Origin: Syntrophobotulus glycolicus DSM 8271
GTDB lineage: Bacteria > Bacillota > Desulfitobacteriia > Desulfitobacteriales > Syntrophobotulaceae
Direction: 5' to 3'
Length of the DNA stretch: 64,000 nucleotides
NCBI RefSeq assembly: GCF_000190635.1
Contig: NC_015172.1
Coordinates: 2,418,001 to 2,482,000, forward strand
Both the position numbers and the translations under genes were made by a program. The notes beneath the pieces are model-generated. The model searched no databases. It was not told the DNA's origin and saw only the letters and a list, made by a program, of their open reading frames with translations. This document shows positions 25,612-34,215 of this stretch, one piece after another. Positions within the stretch are counted from its first letter, which is position 1. Each line of letters starts with the position of its first letter.

Positions 25612-26790
25612 TTAATCCAGATAATCCTTGAGCTTTTTACTGCGGCTGGGATGACGAAGTTTGCGCAGCGCTTTGGCCTCAATCTGTCTTATTCTTTCCC
25701 GGGTTACTCCGAATTCCTGACCTACTTCCTCCAAGGTTCTGGTTCTCCCGTCATCCAATCCAAATCTTAAACGCAACACTTTTTCTTCTCTGGAAGTCAG
25801 TGTTTCGAGAACCTCTTCCAATTGTTCCTTTAACAGGAGGAAGGATGCTGCTTCCGAAGGTGCCGGAGCATCTTCATCCGGGATAAAATCGCCGAGATGG
25901 GAGTCCTCTTCTTCACCAATCGGTGTTTCAAGAGATACCGGTTCCTGGGCAATCTTCATGATTTCGCGAACCCTTTCTTCCGGTATATCCATAACTTTGG
26001 CTGTTTCTTCCGGGGTAGGGTCCCGGCCCAGCTCTTGTAAAAGCTGTCTGTTCACCCTGATCAGCTTATTGATCGTTTCTACCATATGAACGGGAATGCG
26101 AATGGTCCTCGCCTGATCGGCGATTGCCCGGGTGATCGCCTGTCTGATCCACCATGTAGCATATGTGCTGAATTTGAATCCTTTGCGAAAGTCAAATTTT
26201 TCCACAGCTTTAATCAGACCTAAATTCCCCTCCTGAATTAAATCCAAAAATAACATCCCTCTGCCTACATAACGTTTGGCTATGCTGACAACCAGGCGCA
26301 GGTTGGCTTCCGCAAGGCGACGCTTAGCCATCTCATCCCCTGCTTCCATGCTTTTGGCAAGTTCAATTTCTTCTTCTGCCGTGAGCAGGGGGACTCTTCC
26401 TATCTCTTTCAGATACATACGGACAGGATCGTCAATCCCCACTCCTTCAGGAATAGAAAGATCAATATCTGTTTCTTCCGAAATTTCTTCAGCCAGTTTT
26501 TCTGTTTCCTTGTCTATGACAATGTCTGTCTCACCTTCAGAATGTTCATCGATAACATCAATACCAAGTGTACTGATTTGATCATACACTTCTTCAATTT
26601 GTTCCTCGGATAAATCAATCTTTTGAAGGGCATTAGCGATCTCGTCATAGGTAAGGTTTCCCTTGGTTTTCCCTAATTCAATGAGATGTGCAACACATTC
26701 TCTTTTATGATCTTCAGCGTGCAACGAATTCCCCCCTTCCGTCGGGTAATTCGAACGAATATCTTGTTTCTTGACGTTATTTTTCGCCAC
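25612..26790 (-). CDS. rpoD: Primary sigma factor SigA/RpoD
   Basis: This housekeeping sigma factor directs RNA polymerase to TTGACA/TATAAT promoters such as those seen in this window. The 392-residue protein has region 1.1, then [16 protein letters not shown] (1.2), the 2.1-2.4 core ([36 protein letters not shown]), region 3, and the 4.2 helix-turn-helix near [24 protein letters not shown] start overlaps the dnaG stop by 14 bases and has AGGAGCGG upstream. The dnaG-rpoD order is conserved. Confidence 0.97.
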   Translation of the reverse strand: MAKNNVKKQDIRSNYPTEGGNSLHAEDHKRECVAHLIELGKTKGNLTYDEIANALQKIDLSEEQIEEVYDQISTLGIDVIDEHSEGETDIVIDKETEKLAEEISEETDIDLSIPEGVGIDDPVRMYLKEIGRVPLLTAEEEIELAKSMEAGDEMAKRRLAEANLRLVVSIAKRYVGRGMLFLDLIQEGNLGLIKAVEKFDFRKGFKFSTYATWWIRQAITRAIADQARTIRIPVHMVETINKLIRVNRQLLQELGRDPTPEETAKVMDIPEERVREIMKIAQEPVSLETPIGEEEDSHLGDFIPDEDAPAPSEAASFLLLKEQLEEVLETLTSREEKVLRLRFGLDDGRTRTLEEVGQEFGVTRERIRQIEAKALRKLRHPSRSKKLKDYLD

Positions 26791-28609
26791 TTTTTAACCG
26801 CTCCTGTATTTCCCGGAGAACTGCCAGCGCACCGGCGGCATCACCGTAATTCTCCAGATGAATCATCTTTACCTGTAAATCCTGGATCTGTTTTTTATTT
26901 TGAGATTCACAAATTGCATTAATGCAGTCCTTTAATAAGAACTCTGCTTTCTCTATATCAATATTCAGCTCATATAGTTCGGCCAAACGCTTTTGTACCA
27001 GTGCGTATAAGTCTTCGTTTGCTGCAGGTACATTTAGATTGGCTGGGACCGCTTCAAAAATATATTTATGTTCTTCCAAGCACCAAAATTCATTTCCCAG
27101 TTCTTCCTGCACTTTATTCTTAACATCGGGGTCATTAAGCACCAGTCTTAACAAGATTTGTTCGGCCCTGTAAGCACCGTTGGCAATCGTATTTTCAATG
27201 AATTGATTTGTCGCCACAGATATAGTATTACTGATATGAGGAGAAATATCCTGTTTTTGAGAAAAAATTTCTTGGTATCCTTTATTTTCTAATCTTTTCT
27301 GGTCAATCCCGCCGATTTCTTCTTTTACTGCCTCTAAAGTAAGACCAAGCTCTAAACTGAGAAATCTGGCATATCCCTCTCTTTCTGCTGCGCTTTTTAT
27401 ACGGAGGATATCGGGAGCCATTCTTCTGATCAATTCCGCCTTTGCCGTAATCGTCTCCGGAACAGCATCTGCGACAAGCATCTCATATTTAAATTCAATA
27501 TAAGAAAGGCTCTTTTGCAGCTCCTGCAAAAATTCTTCCTTGCTGTGTCCCTGGAGATACTCATCCGGATCTTTGGCCCCCTTAAGCTTAAGAACCTGCA
27601 CATTCAGCCCTTCATTAATTAAGATCTCACCCGCTCTGAATGCTGCCTGAACACCTGCTTCGTCAGAATCATAACAAAGGATTACCCTTGAAGAATATCT
27701 TTTCAGAATTCTGGCTTGGTCCCTGGTCAATGCCGTTCCTAAAGAAGCCACAGCATTGAATAGTCCTACTTTCTGGACCGCAATCACATCCATGTATCCT
27801 TCAAGCAGTACAGAATACCCTGCCTCCCTTATCCCTCTGGAAGCGGTTTGGATTCCATACAAATTACGACCTTTGTGAAAAAACTGAGTCTCAGGCGAGT
27901 TCAGATATTTAGGGAGTGAATCATCTAAAACCCTGCCCCCAAAACCAATGGGTTTTCCGTGCACATCCAGAATGGGAAAGATGACCCGTCCTCTAAAACG
28001 ATCATAAAAGCTGATCCTGCCATCACCATTATCTTTTTTCACAGACAGTCCAGCTTCTGAAAGTTCACCGGGAGTAATCCCGTGTTTAGCCATCTCATTG
28101 ATCAAGCCATCCCAGCTGTCGGCAGTGTAGCCAAGACGAAATTTCCTCATTGTGTCCCGGTCGATGTTCCGGCCGTCAAAATATCTCCTGCCCCGTTCCC
28201 CCTCCGGTCTTTCCTCAAGCATTTTCTGAAAATATCCGGCACTAAGCTCGTGAATCTCCTGCCAACGGAGGCGCATGCTTTCTTTTTTCCGTTCTTCCGG
28301 GGAAAGTTCTCTCTCCGGAAGCTCCATTCCAACCCTTCTTGCGACCTCCTGCAAAGCTTCAAGAAAGGGCAGATTATTTTTCTTCATGAGAAAAGAAAAT
28401 ACATTGCCGCCTGTATGACAACCGAAACAATAAAACATTTGGCGCTCGGGATTGACATTAAAACTCGGTGTCTTTTCAGAATGAAACGGACAAAGTCCTT
28501 GGTAGTTCTTGCCCGCACGTTTCAAGACCACATATTCTGAAATAACCTCTACAATGTCCGCCCGTTGGCGCACTTCCTCAATAAAATCTTCGGAAATTCT
28601 GTTGTCCAC
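26777..28609 (-). CDS. dnaG: DNA primase
   Basis: DnaG makes RNA primers for lagging-strand synthesis. The 610-residue protein has the N-terminal zinc ribbon ([11 protein letters not shown]...[11 protein letters not shown]). The TOPRIM core follows ([20 protein letters not shown], then the DSDEAG motif in [18 protein letters not shown]), and then the DnaB-interacting C-terminal helical domain. It is upstream of and overlaps rpoD, the macromolecular-synthesis arrangement, here without rpsU, which lies elsewhere in the window. Confidence 0.97.
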   Translation of the reverse strand: MDNRISEDFIEEVRQRADIVEVISEYVVLKRAGKNYQGLCPFHSEKTPSFNVNPERQMFYCFGCHTGGNVFSFLMKKNNLPFLEALQEVARRVGMELPERELSPEERKKESMRLRWQEIHELSAGYFQKMLEERPEGERGRRYFDGRNIDRDTMRKFRLGYTADSWDGLINEMAKHGITPGELSEAGLSVKKDNGDGRISFYDRFRGRVIFPILDVHGKPIGFGGRVLDDSLPKYLNSPETQFFHKGRNLYGIQTASRGIREAGYSVLLEGYMDVIAVQKVGLFNAVASLGTALTRDQARILKRYSSRVILCYDSDEAGVQAAFRAGEILINEGLNVQVLKLKGAKDPDEYLQGHSKEEFLQELQKSLSYIEFKYEMLVADAVPETITAKAELIRRMAPDILRIKSAAEREGYARFLSLELGLTLEAVKEEIGGIDQKRLENKGYQEIFSQKQDISPHISNTISVATNQFIENTIANGAYRAEQILLRLVLNDPDVKNKVQEELGNEFWCLEEHKYIFEAVPANLNVPAANEDLYALVQKRLAELYELNIDIEKAEFLLKDCINAICESQNKKQIQDLQVKMIHLENYGDAAGALAVLREIQERLKSGEK

Positions 28610-28749
28610 AGTAATTCGCCCTTTTTAGGTGGAGTCTCTTAAATTAATCTTAAATTTCATTAGATATTTGACAGTGCTTTATCATTTTCGATAAATTATT
28701 TAAAAATCCTGCTTCTAATGTTAAAAATTTGTATGATTCGTGTTTACAA

Positions 28750-29745
28750 TTATCCTTTGGGGATAAATATTTGCTTAAATGTACTGATCGCATAATTATC
28801 AGTCAGACCGGAAATATAATCAACCACAGCCGTCTGCAAGTCTCCGTTGGCCCATTGCAGATAATTATTCGGCAGTATTTGCGGATGCTTTAAATAATAA
28901 TCATAAAGAATTTCTACGATAAGGCTGCCTTTACTGCGTTCTTCACTCAGATGATCAGCTAAATAAACTTTCTCAAACATAAAGGTGCGAAATCTTTGCA
29001 TGGCGGACTGAACTTCTTTCGACTGGCAAATTTGGTTTTGGCCTTCTGAAAACGCAATCATATCAGTGACCATTGTTGTAATCATCTCACTGGTATGACC
29101 GCCCAGGATTTCCCGTACTTCCTCCGGCATATCTCCCGGGTAGATTATCCCGGCCCTCAACGCATCATCAAAATCATGGCAGAGATATGCGATGCGATCT
29201 CCGATCCGTACAATTTGACCTTCCAGAGTTGCCGGTGTTCCTTTGCCTGTGTGATGCAGAATACCATCCAGCACTTCATTCGTCAGGTTCAAGCCTTGTC
29301 CCTGGCCTGTAAGCACTTTAAATACTCTTATCGACTGTTCATTATGTTCAAAATGTCCGATTATTCTCGCCAGAACCTCTTCCCCGACATGACCGAAGGG
29401 GGTATGTCCGACATCATGGCCAATGGCGATTGCCTCTATTAAATCTTCATTGAGCCTTAGCCCTCTTCCAATCGTCCGGCAAATCTGGGACACCTCTAAG
29501 CTGTGGGTCATCCTGGTTCTATAATGGTCTCCCCGGGGAGCAATGTAGACCTGTGTCTTATGTTTTAGACGACGAAAGGGCTTGCTATGCAGAATTCTGT
29601 CCCTGTCACGCTGAAATTTGGTTCTGATCTCGCATTCCTGCTCCTCACGTTCGCGCCTTGCCCGGTCACTTTTAGCCGCAAACGCGGATAATCTTTCATA
29701 TTCCTCGGCCTCCGTACGTTGTCTGATCTTCAGATTCATTTTCAT
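28750..29745 (-). CDS. dgt: Deoxyguanosinetriphosphate triphosphohydrolase-like protein
   Basis: This HD-domain dNTP triphosphohydrolase (331 residues) removes triphosphate from dNTPs and affects nucleotide pools. Visible motifs are RRLKHKTQVYI, the first His in RMTHSLEVSQI, the HD pair IAIGHDVGHTPFGHVGEE and the helix GRIAYLCHD-type motif (RIGDRIAYLCHDFDDA). The ATG at 29745 is chosen for an AGAGGATG site. In related genomes it usually stands next to ppdK. Here about 5.8 kb of accessory DNA separates them. Confidence 0.9.
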   Translation of the reverse strand: MKMNLKIRQRTEAEEYERLSAFAAKSDRARREREEQECEIRTKFQRDRDRILHSKPFRRLKHKTQVYIAPRGDHYRTRMTHSLEVSQICRTIGRGLRLNEDLIEAIAIGHDVGHTPFGHVGEEVLARIIGHFEHNEQSIRVFKVLTGQGQGLNLTNEVLDGILHHTGKGTPATLEGQIVRIGDRIAYLCHDFDDALRAGIIYPGDMPEEVREILGGHTSEMITTMVTDMIAFSEGQNQICQSKEVQSAMQRFRTFMFEKVYLADHLSEERSKGSLIVEILYDYYLKHPQILPNNYLQWANGDLQTAVVDYISGLTDNYAISTFKQIFIPKG

Positions 29746-29933
29746 TGGACATCCTCTGCCTTTTTCTTGCAATCCTTTTATTCCTCAGCTGTTGCTGCCT
29801 TTTTCCTGCTCCTGATTTTTATGATTAATTTTCACATTATTTCTGATATTATTTTCCCTGAAAGTATTCCATACATATTGTTTTTTTCCTTTAATCATTT
29901 AAAAAATAAGAACGTCAAACGATAATTCGAAGC

Positions 29934-29966
29934 AGACCAATCCTTACCCATTATGGAACACTTTTA
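29934..29966. repeat. Short repeat copy at the dgt edge of the accessory patch
   Basis: The plus strand reads AGACCAATCCTTACCCATTA followed by TGGAACACTTTT. The same AGACCWAT...CATTATGGRACACTTTT pattern recurs at about 31871, 33151, 33288 and (diverged) 34128. This copy lies just upstream of dgt and 14 bases from the sugE stop, marking one boundary of the inserted region. Confidence 0.65.
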
Positions 29967-29980
29967 AAAAGGCAAATGAA

Positions 29981-30301
29981 TTAATGAGCAGATGATATTT
30001 TCAATCCTATAATTCCGATCAGTATAAATCCAATACAAATTAACCTGATGAGTTCAGCCGGTTCTTTGAATAAAATTATCCCCAATATTACAGTGCCAAC
30101 CGCACCGATTCCTGTCCAGATCGCATAAGCTGTTCCTAATGGAAGGTCCCTTAGTGCTAATGATAAGAAATAAATGCTTGCGATCATCCCCATTACGGTA
30201 AAGATACTCGGCAGGAGCTTTGTAAAGCCTTGAGAATATTTCAAGCCTATAGCCCAAGCTACTTCCAAAAGCCCCGCTGTGATTAATAGTACCCATTTCA
30301 T
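29981..30301 (-). CDS. sugE: Small multidrug resistance protein, SugE/Gdx guanidinium exporter
   Basis: This 106-residue, four-helix SMR protein starts [20 protein letters not shown]. The key Glu ([12 protein letters not shown]) and the [14 protein letters not shown] motif place it in the SugE/Gdx branch, which exports guanidinium by proton exchange as an antiparallel dimer. A guanidine-I riboswitch in its leader supports that substrate directly. The ATG at 30301 has AAGGAG 10 bases upstream. The gene sits in the accessory patch between dgt and the toxin-antitoxin modules. Confidence 0.92.
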   Translation of the reverse strand: MKWVLLITAGLLEVAWAIGLKYSQGFTKLLPSIFTVMGMIASIYFLSLALRDLPLGTAYAIWTGIGAVGTVILGIILFKEPAELIRLICIGFILIGIIGLKISSAH

Positions 30302-30326
30302 CTGATCCACTCCTTTTAAATCCACT

Positions 30327-30368
30327 AAAAATAAGTAGCCCGGAAGATACTTTACAATATCTCCCAGG
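30327..30368 (-). terminator. Terminator of the guanidine riboswitch
   Basis: On the minus strand CCTGGGAGATA pairs through 11 positions (two of them G-T) with TATCTTCCGGG, followed by CTACTTATTTTT. The 5' arm uses the conserved GGGAGA of the aptamer, so ligand binding would block the terminator. Confidence 0.8.
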
Positions 30369-30460
30369 CTTTTATCCTTCCGTGTACATAGATCCAGCTA
30401 TGCGTTTTATCTTGGTCCAGGCCAGTTCTTCTCCTTGGAACTGCGGAACCCTATAAAACT
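30358..30460 (-). promoter_or_regulatory. Guanidine-I (ykkC) riboswitch
   Basis: The minus-strand leader has TATAGGGTTCCGC, an ACTGGCCTGGACCAAG segment, and ACGGAAGGATAAAAGCCTGG followed by GAGA. These correspond to the ykkC core GGGTTCCG, ...GGTCC..., and ACGG-GGGATAAAAGCCCGGGAGA. The class has guanidine, ppGpp and PRPP subtypes. The downstream SMR exporter indicates the guanidine type. Confidence 0.88.
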
Positions 30461-30701
30461 TTAAAATATAAGATTTTCTCTTGAAATCGTATCATAATGT
30501 GTAACCCAATTCAAGCTTATTCCCTTTTTTATTGATCCTATTTGATCTCGTTAGGGATTTACTTGTATACAGGAATAATCTATAATCAGTGAAAAAGAAA
30601 GGTTTCCCTGAGAAACCTATCATGAATTAAACAGTTTACACACAGCGGCTATGTGAAGTACGATAGTCGCTCTATATTTATATGAAAGAAAGGACGTAAA
30701 A

Positions 30702-31118
30702 ATGGCTAGGACAATTGAGATTACTTTTAAAGACCGCGAACGCATTCTTAAACTGATTGAAAGAGAGAAAGAATTCGGAACCGGAAGAAACAAAGAACCT
30801 CTGAGAGATCTTGAACAGGAGCTGAACCGGGCAAATATCGTATCCTCAGAAGAAATACCACATGAATCCATAACAATGAACTCAAAGGTTCTTTTAAAGG
30901 ATTTGGCCTTGGGAGAAGAAACCATTTATACCCTGGTCTATCCTGAAGATGCCAAATTGAGTGAGAATAAAATTTCCGTACTCGCTCCTATCGGAACGGC
31001 CATACTTGGGTTTCGAGAAGGTGATGTGATTGACTGGAAAGTTCCCGCGGGAACCGTCCAATTAAGGGTAGAAAAAATCCTTTATCAGCCTGAGGCAAGC
31101 GGGAACTATGATCTATAA
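30702..31118 (+). CDS. Rnk/GreA-like C-terminal domain protein
   Basis: This 138-residue protein has a short helical N-terminus followed by the GreA/GreB C-terminal FKBP-like fold. Diagnostic text includes TLVYPEDAKLSENKISVLAP and IGTAILGFREGDVIDWKVP, as in 'regulator of nucleoside diphosphate kinase' proteins. It lacks the long acidic-tipped coiled coil of GreA, so it may bind RNA polymerase without stimulating cleavage. It is one of few plus-strand genes in this area. Its role is inferred only from the fold. Confidence 0.85.
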   Translation: MARTIEITFKDRERILKLIEREKEFGTGRNKEPLRDLEQELNRANIVSSEEIPHESITMNSKVLLKDLALGEETIYTLVYPEDAKLSENKISVLAPIGTAILGFREGDVIDWKVPAGTVQLRVEKILYQPEASGNYDL

Positions 31119-31169
31119 ACAAATATTTGGTCATCATTCTTTTTTCAAGGCTGTCAGTCGTAAGTAAAA

Positions 31170-31646
31170 TCAAGAGGTACGCCAAAGGCTTCTATCTAAT
31201 ATTGGCACGCAGATTTCACAGCAATGTTTATTTATCATTTGCATTGTGTAGCGCTCTAGAATAGGTCTCTTATCATCAAATTCATAATTTCTTTTTGATA
31301 ACTCCGAAAATATCTCCATCCATGCTTTTTGCATAGCATCTACCGTATGGCTTATTTTAAATACGCAATATTTTCCACCAGCAATTTTTCCAAAATCAAC
31401 ATACTTATTAACCTCAAATTCATCCGAGACGACTAAACACGTATCATATCGACAATCCTTAGGTTCTGTGAATTGAGGGTTATCCTGGACTATTCCCAAT
31501 ATAATTGAACTTTCATTAAGTAAATTTTTTTCGCTGGCCCAACTTTTTAATTGCTCCATTATCTGCACATTATCTGAACCGTAAGGACCGGTTTTTCTTA
31601 TATAAGCAATTTTGCAGGATGATGTCATTTCAATATTAATCTCCAT
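31170..31646 (-). CDS. GyrI-like small-molecule-binding protein
   Basis: This 158-residue stand-alone GyrI/SHS2-type domain matches the effector-binding part of AraC- and MerR-family regulators. The start MEINIEMTSSCKIAYIRKTG-PYG, the CRYDTCLVV strand, GKIAGGKYCVFKISH and the C-terminal ERYTMQMI segment fit that family. It has no DNA-binding domain. Such proteins may bind or hydrolyse hydrophobic or cyclopropanoid compounds or shield gyrase. The last ten residues extend past the usual domain end. Confidence 0.82.
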   Translation of the reverse strand: MEINIEMTSSCKIAYIRKTGPYGSDNVQIMEQLKSWASEKNLLNESSIILGIVQDNPQFTEPKDCRYDTCLVVSDEFEVNKYVDFGKIAGGKYCVFKISHTVDAMQKAWMEIFSELSKRNYEFDDKRPILERYTMQMINKHCCEICVPILDRSLWRTS

Positions 31647-31784
31647 AACTTACCTTCTCTTTATAGAGTACATCGATGCCTGACTTCAGGCATATAATGC
31701 TTTAAAATGGATTACAACTTGTTTTTTAAAATTGCAAAATTCTTATTTGGGATTACAATTTACGGTAATTCGATCGAACAAAAT

Positions 31785-31817
31785 AAAAAAACAGGGCAAT
31801 ACAAATGTATTACCCCG
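31785..31817 (-). terminator. Terminator following a ppdK-tail repeat copy
   Basis: On the minus strand CGGGGTAATAC pairs with GTATTGCCCTG (11 pairs, some G-T), followed by seven T residues. It stands about 15 bases beyond the stop of the AAQAALKG remnant, repeating the ppdK-stop-terminator arrangement. Confidence 0.8.
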
Positions 31818-31830
31818 TTTAATTATTAAG

Positions 31831-31898
31831 CTTAACCTTTCAACGCCGCCTGGGCGGCAACGAACAAAATAGACCTATCGCATTATGGGACACTTTTA
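31831..31898 (-). repeat. Repeat copy carrying a ppdK 3'-end remnant
   Basis: The minus strand reads AAGTGTCCCATAATG, then GATAGGTCTATTTTG, then codons for VAAQAALKG and a stop. The genuine ppdK ends SAAQAALKG-stop. The stop codon of the HicB-like gene lies inside the outer end of this repeat, so gene and repeat are joined directly. Confidence 0.7.
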
Positions 31899-32111
31899 TT
31901 TTGCCAGCTTGTAAAGAATAAACTGGTTCAGTGAAATGCCCTCTTTTTTAGCGTCCTCGACAAGCTCTTTATGAAGAGATTTCGGAACACGCAAGGATAT
32001 TTTTCCGTTGTATTCTGTTTGTCCAGCTATCTTCAAAAGTTCTAAATCTTCAGCATCCGGTTCGACCTCAGGAATGGTTTTCAGCTTTTTTTCAAATTCA
32101 CTCTTTATCAT
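31896..32111 (-). CDS. Orphan HicB-family antitoxin-like ribbon-helix-helix protein
   Basis: This 71-residue protein has a C-terminal HicB-type ribbon-helix-helix region (GKISLRVPKSLHKELVEDA, then EGISLNQFILYKLAK). The N-terminal part is short and acidic, and the HicB RNase-H-like domain is lacking. No HicA-like toxin is adjacent; the nearest gene upstream is the broken vapC. The ATG at 32111 has AAGGAGGT 8 bases upstream, better than the GTG two codons earlier. It may be a DNA-binding antitoxin remnant. Confidence 0.78.
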   Translation of the reverse strand: MIKSEFEKKLKTIPEVEPDAEDLELLKIAGQTEYNGKISLRVPKSLHKELVEDAKKEGISLNQFILYKLAK

Positions 32112-32169
32112 GTTCACGACCTCCTTATCCTATATATGCTTATAAAATTCTCCACGCGGATGTATTGCT

Positions 32170-32570
32170 TCAACAAGTATGATATTTATCCAAGAACTCC
32201 GTCGGCGTAAGTATTTCAGGACGGTCTATACCTATCCCGGTAAAGTCCTTATCTCCTGTTATCAGGACATCCACATCGGCAGTGATCGCTGAAAGAAGCA
32301 CAGGCCTATCCTTTTCATCTCTTATTTCTGGCGCCGTTGACATATCCGTAGGAGTATACGCCATTTCAAATGACATTTTAATAAAAAAGCATCTAACACT
32401 GCTTTATACGTTGACGATTTTCTTGTAATAACGGCATTGGCTTCTTCAATTACATACGAACACAGGACCAATGTATGCTTGTCTGCGATATCCTCAATCA
32501 AACCTGCTATTTTTGTACTTCTAAACACGAGAGCCGACAAGAGAACATTTGTGTCAATCATTATCCGCAT
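32170..32570 (-). pseudogene. VapC-type PIN-domain toxin, broken by a frameshift
   Basis: The first frame starts MRIMIDTNVLLSALVFR with the first PIN Asp and continues to VIEEANAVITRK with the conserved acidic residue. It then runs out of frame after about 60 residues. The rest (KMSFEMAYTPTDM, then ADVDVLITGDKDF with the last acidic residues) continues in another frame. The shift lies at about 32380-32390, where a six-T tract on the minus strand would need seven. PIN toxins are RNases. It overlaps vapB by 17 bases. A sequencing error at the homopolymer is possible. Confidence 0.82.
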
Positions 32571-32829
32571 GTTTCTTCTCCCACAACTCTTTTCTTACCT
32601 CTTTGACAAGATTAATCACATCATCTTCAGATTTCAGCCCCAATTCTTCTGCTAATCCCTCAAAAGCCTCCTGTGCTTCTTTTACTGCAAGCCTTGTTGG
32701 GTTCTCCATGATAACCCTGCCGCCTTCAGTCATAAAAACAACTTTATCTCCGTCTTTAAGATTCAGCATTTTCCTGATTTGGATAGGTATCGTTATTTGT
32801 CCCTTTGATGTGATTTTCGCTAACTCCAT
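32554..32829 (-). CDS. AbrB/MazE-fold antitoxin of a VapBC module
   Basis: This 91-residue protein starts MELAKITSKGQITIPIQIRK, a SpoVT/AbrB swapped-hairpin DNA-binding domain, followed by a helical acidic tail that would wrap the PIN toxin. The ATG at 32829 follows GGAAGG and matches the usual family start; an in-frame start nine codons earlier looks spurious. It overlaps the broken vapC. In an intact module it would neutralise VapC and repress its own promoter. Confidence 0.87.
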   Translation of the reverse strand: MELAKITSKGQITIPIQIRKMLNLKDGDKVVFMTEGGRVIMENPTRLAVKEAQEAFEGLAEELGLKSEDDVINLVKEVRKELWEKKHADND

Positions 32830-32898
32830 AATATAAACCGCCTTCCAAGAATTCAATGATTTCCTTACATTAATAGTATATGCTGCTTTATGGAAAAA

Positions 32899-33191
32899 TC
32901 AAGTTCCATAATTCAACCATAAAAAGTGTGCCATAATGCATGTTTTTCTGCTTCCAAATCATTCAAAAGGACGTTTATTATCAAAAAACAGAATGCTGGC
33001 AGCCAAAACTCCAACTGCCAGCACCCTAAACTTGTGATATTAATTTTTTCTCAAACCGTTGCAGTACAAGCCTTTTAGGTCACATATCCTACACTCAACC
33101 CAACGCTTACTAACCTTTTAACGCCCACCTGGGTATAATGCTATCAAAATAGACCAATCGCGTTTTTTTACACATTATGGAACACTTTGAT
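32899..33191. repeat. About 290-bp repeat with ppdK-tail copy, terminator and inverted ends
   Basis: Positions 32899-33118 closely match the region downstream of the true ppdK stop (35361-35577). Shared elements include TTCCATAATTCAA, AAGTGTKCCATAATGCATG, ATTCAAAAGGACG, the terminator hairpin, TTGTGATATTAA-like text and CAACGCTTACTAACC. The copy of the ppdK tail itself is decayed and no longer reads AAQAALKG. The outer ends AAAAAGTGTGCCATAATG and CATTATGGAACACTTT are inverted relative to each other, as in a miniature mobile element. Confidence 0.7.
32983..33024 (-). terminator. Terminator inside the ppdK-tail repeat
   Basis: On the minus strand GCTGGCAG pairs with CTGCCAGC, followed by ATTCTGTTTTTTG. 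It is the counterpart of the ppdK terminator at 35443-35490, with a changed but still complementary stem. Confidence 0.7.
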
Positions 33192-33240
33192 AATATTTTT
33201 TCCTATTTGGTGGAAATTTTTTCGCCCCAAGAAGGATTAT

Positions 33241-33317
33241 TATGCTTACTTTGCTTTCAGCGCCGCCTGGGCAGCAGCTTACAAAAACGACCTATCCCAT
33301 TATGGGACATTTTTTGT
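33241..33317 (-). repeat. Repeat copy with AAAQAALKAK-like remnant next to the relE pseudogene
   Basis: The minus strand reads AATGTCCCATAATGGGATAG, then GTCGTTTTTGTAAGC and codons for AAAQAALKAK-stop. It parallels the copy at 31831-31898. It lies about 20 bases beyond the original stop of the relE pseudogene, again directly behind a toxin-antitoxin unit. Confidence 0.65.
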
Positions 33318-33334
33318 GTCTCATTTTACTTTCT

Positions 33335-33652
33335 TTATAAGTCACATAACCGCTTGGTTATGTCACTGGCGCTGTATAAAAAATTTGTAACGATTACTCG
33401 TTCTTCTCTGATATGAAAGAATACCGAAAAGTTATCAACTGGCATTTACCTGATTTTCAGCGCATATTCTTCTTCTGACTCCATTAACTTTACACGTTCC
33501 GGAAAGGTATCAAGCGCTTCAATTGCGTCAGCTATTCTGTTATACTGGCCAATAGCCGTTTCCGGTGCCTGTAGCTGTTCTGCGATGTAATTATAAATTT
33601 CCTCCATATCGGTAAGCGCGCTGTCAGTTATCTGAACCTTATATTGCTTCAT
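33335..33652 (-). pseudogene. RelE/ParE-family toxin with an internal stop codon
   Basis: The frame starts MKQYKVQITDSALTDMEEI and runs to YALKIR, where a TAA (33446-33448) ends it after 68 residues. The same frame then continues with PVDNFSVFFHIREERVIV and TNFLYSASDIT to a stop at 33335. That is the expected second half of a RelE/ParE toxin, for a total near 105 codons. One nonsense change therefore cut the gene. The 5' end overlaps the antitoxin stop by 4 bases. The short product lacks the C-terminal strand with catalytic residues. Confidence 0.87.
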
Positions 33653-33954
33653 GCGTGCGTCTTGCGAAATTTCATAAAGGCAGCAGTCGCATCCTGTACT
33701 TTACCTTTTTCGATATCGTTATATCCTTCCTTTAACTTCGCATGAATTTCATCCGTTGTCATCAAATCGGTGTTGACAGAAGCCGGAACTTTCGGTAGCG
33801 TCACAGCAAAAGGTATGCCTCCGGTCATGGAAATCTGCTTCAGATAAATATCTATCGCTGTAGACATAGGTATGCCAAGCTGGGAAAGGACTTCCTCCGC
33901 ACTTCTTTTCACGTCAGGGTTGACTCTTAAATTTAAAGTCGTCGTTTTTTCCAT
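33649..33954 (-). CDS. RelB/DinJ-family antitoxin
   Basis: This 101-residue antitoxin has the RelB/DinJ ribbon-helix-helix start (MEKTTTLNLRVNPDVKRSAE) and EEVLSQLGIPMSTAIDIYLK, with the usual GGIPFAV segment. A C-terminal part for toxin binding follows (DEIHAKLKEGYNDIEKGKV). The ATG at 33954 has AGGAGATG upstream. It is intact and overlaps the start of its now truncated toxin by 4 bases. Confidence 0.92.
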   Translation of the reverse strand: MEKTTTLNLRVNPDVKRSAEEVLSQLGIPMSTAIDIYLKQISMTGGIPFAVTLPKVPASVNTDLMTTDEIHAKLKEGYNDIEKGKVQDATAAFMKFRKTHA

Positions 33955-34020
33955 GTTAATCATCTCCTGATAATATTGTAACGCTTTTGTCGTTACAATT
34001 CAATAAAATGTTTTGACACG

Positions 34021-34066
34021 TTAATAAAGGGTATTATCCCTTAAACTGGCAAGCGATAATACCCTT
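34021..34066. terminator. Hairpin next to a ppdK-tail repeat copy
   Basis: A perfect 12-bp stem, AAGGGTATTATC/GATAATACCCTT, lies between relB and the repeat copy. The T tract on the minus strand (TTTATTAAC) is weak. Its placement matches the terminators of the other repeat copies. Confidence 0.55.
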
Positions 34067-34094
34067 ATATAGCTTTCTGTCCAACAGATAGGTC

Positions 34095-34175
34095 TTACTT
34101 GCTAATCGCTGCTTGGACCGCTGCTATCAAATACCAACAATCTCATTTTTCACATTATGGAGCACCTTATGCCAT
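34095..34175 (-). repeat. Diverged repeat copy with AAVQAAISK remnant
   Basis: The minus strand reads GGTGCTCCATAATGTGAAAA, then GATTGTTGGTATTTGATAG and codons for AAVQAAISK-stop, aligning with SAAQAALKG-stop of ppdK. It stands about 40 bases past the stop of the yafQ-kinase chimera. It is the most diverged copy of the set. Confidence 0.6.
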
Positions 34176-34215
34176 AACGGAAATTCAGAACATTGCCGAG
34201 ACTAAAGATGAAGAA

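Noticed and set aside
31831-34175. True integron with attC sites
   Set aside because: The gene-plus-repeat layout is suggestive, but no RYYYAAC/GTTRRRY core pairs were found and there is no integron integrase in the window.
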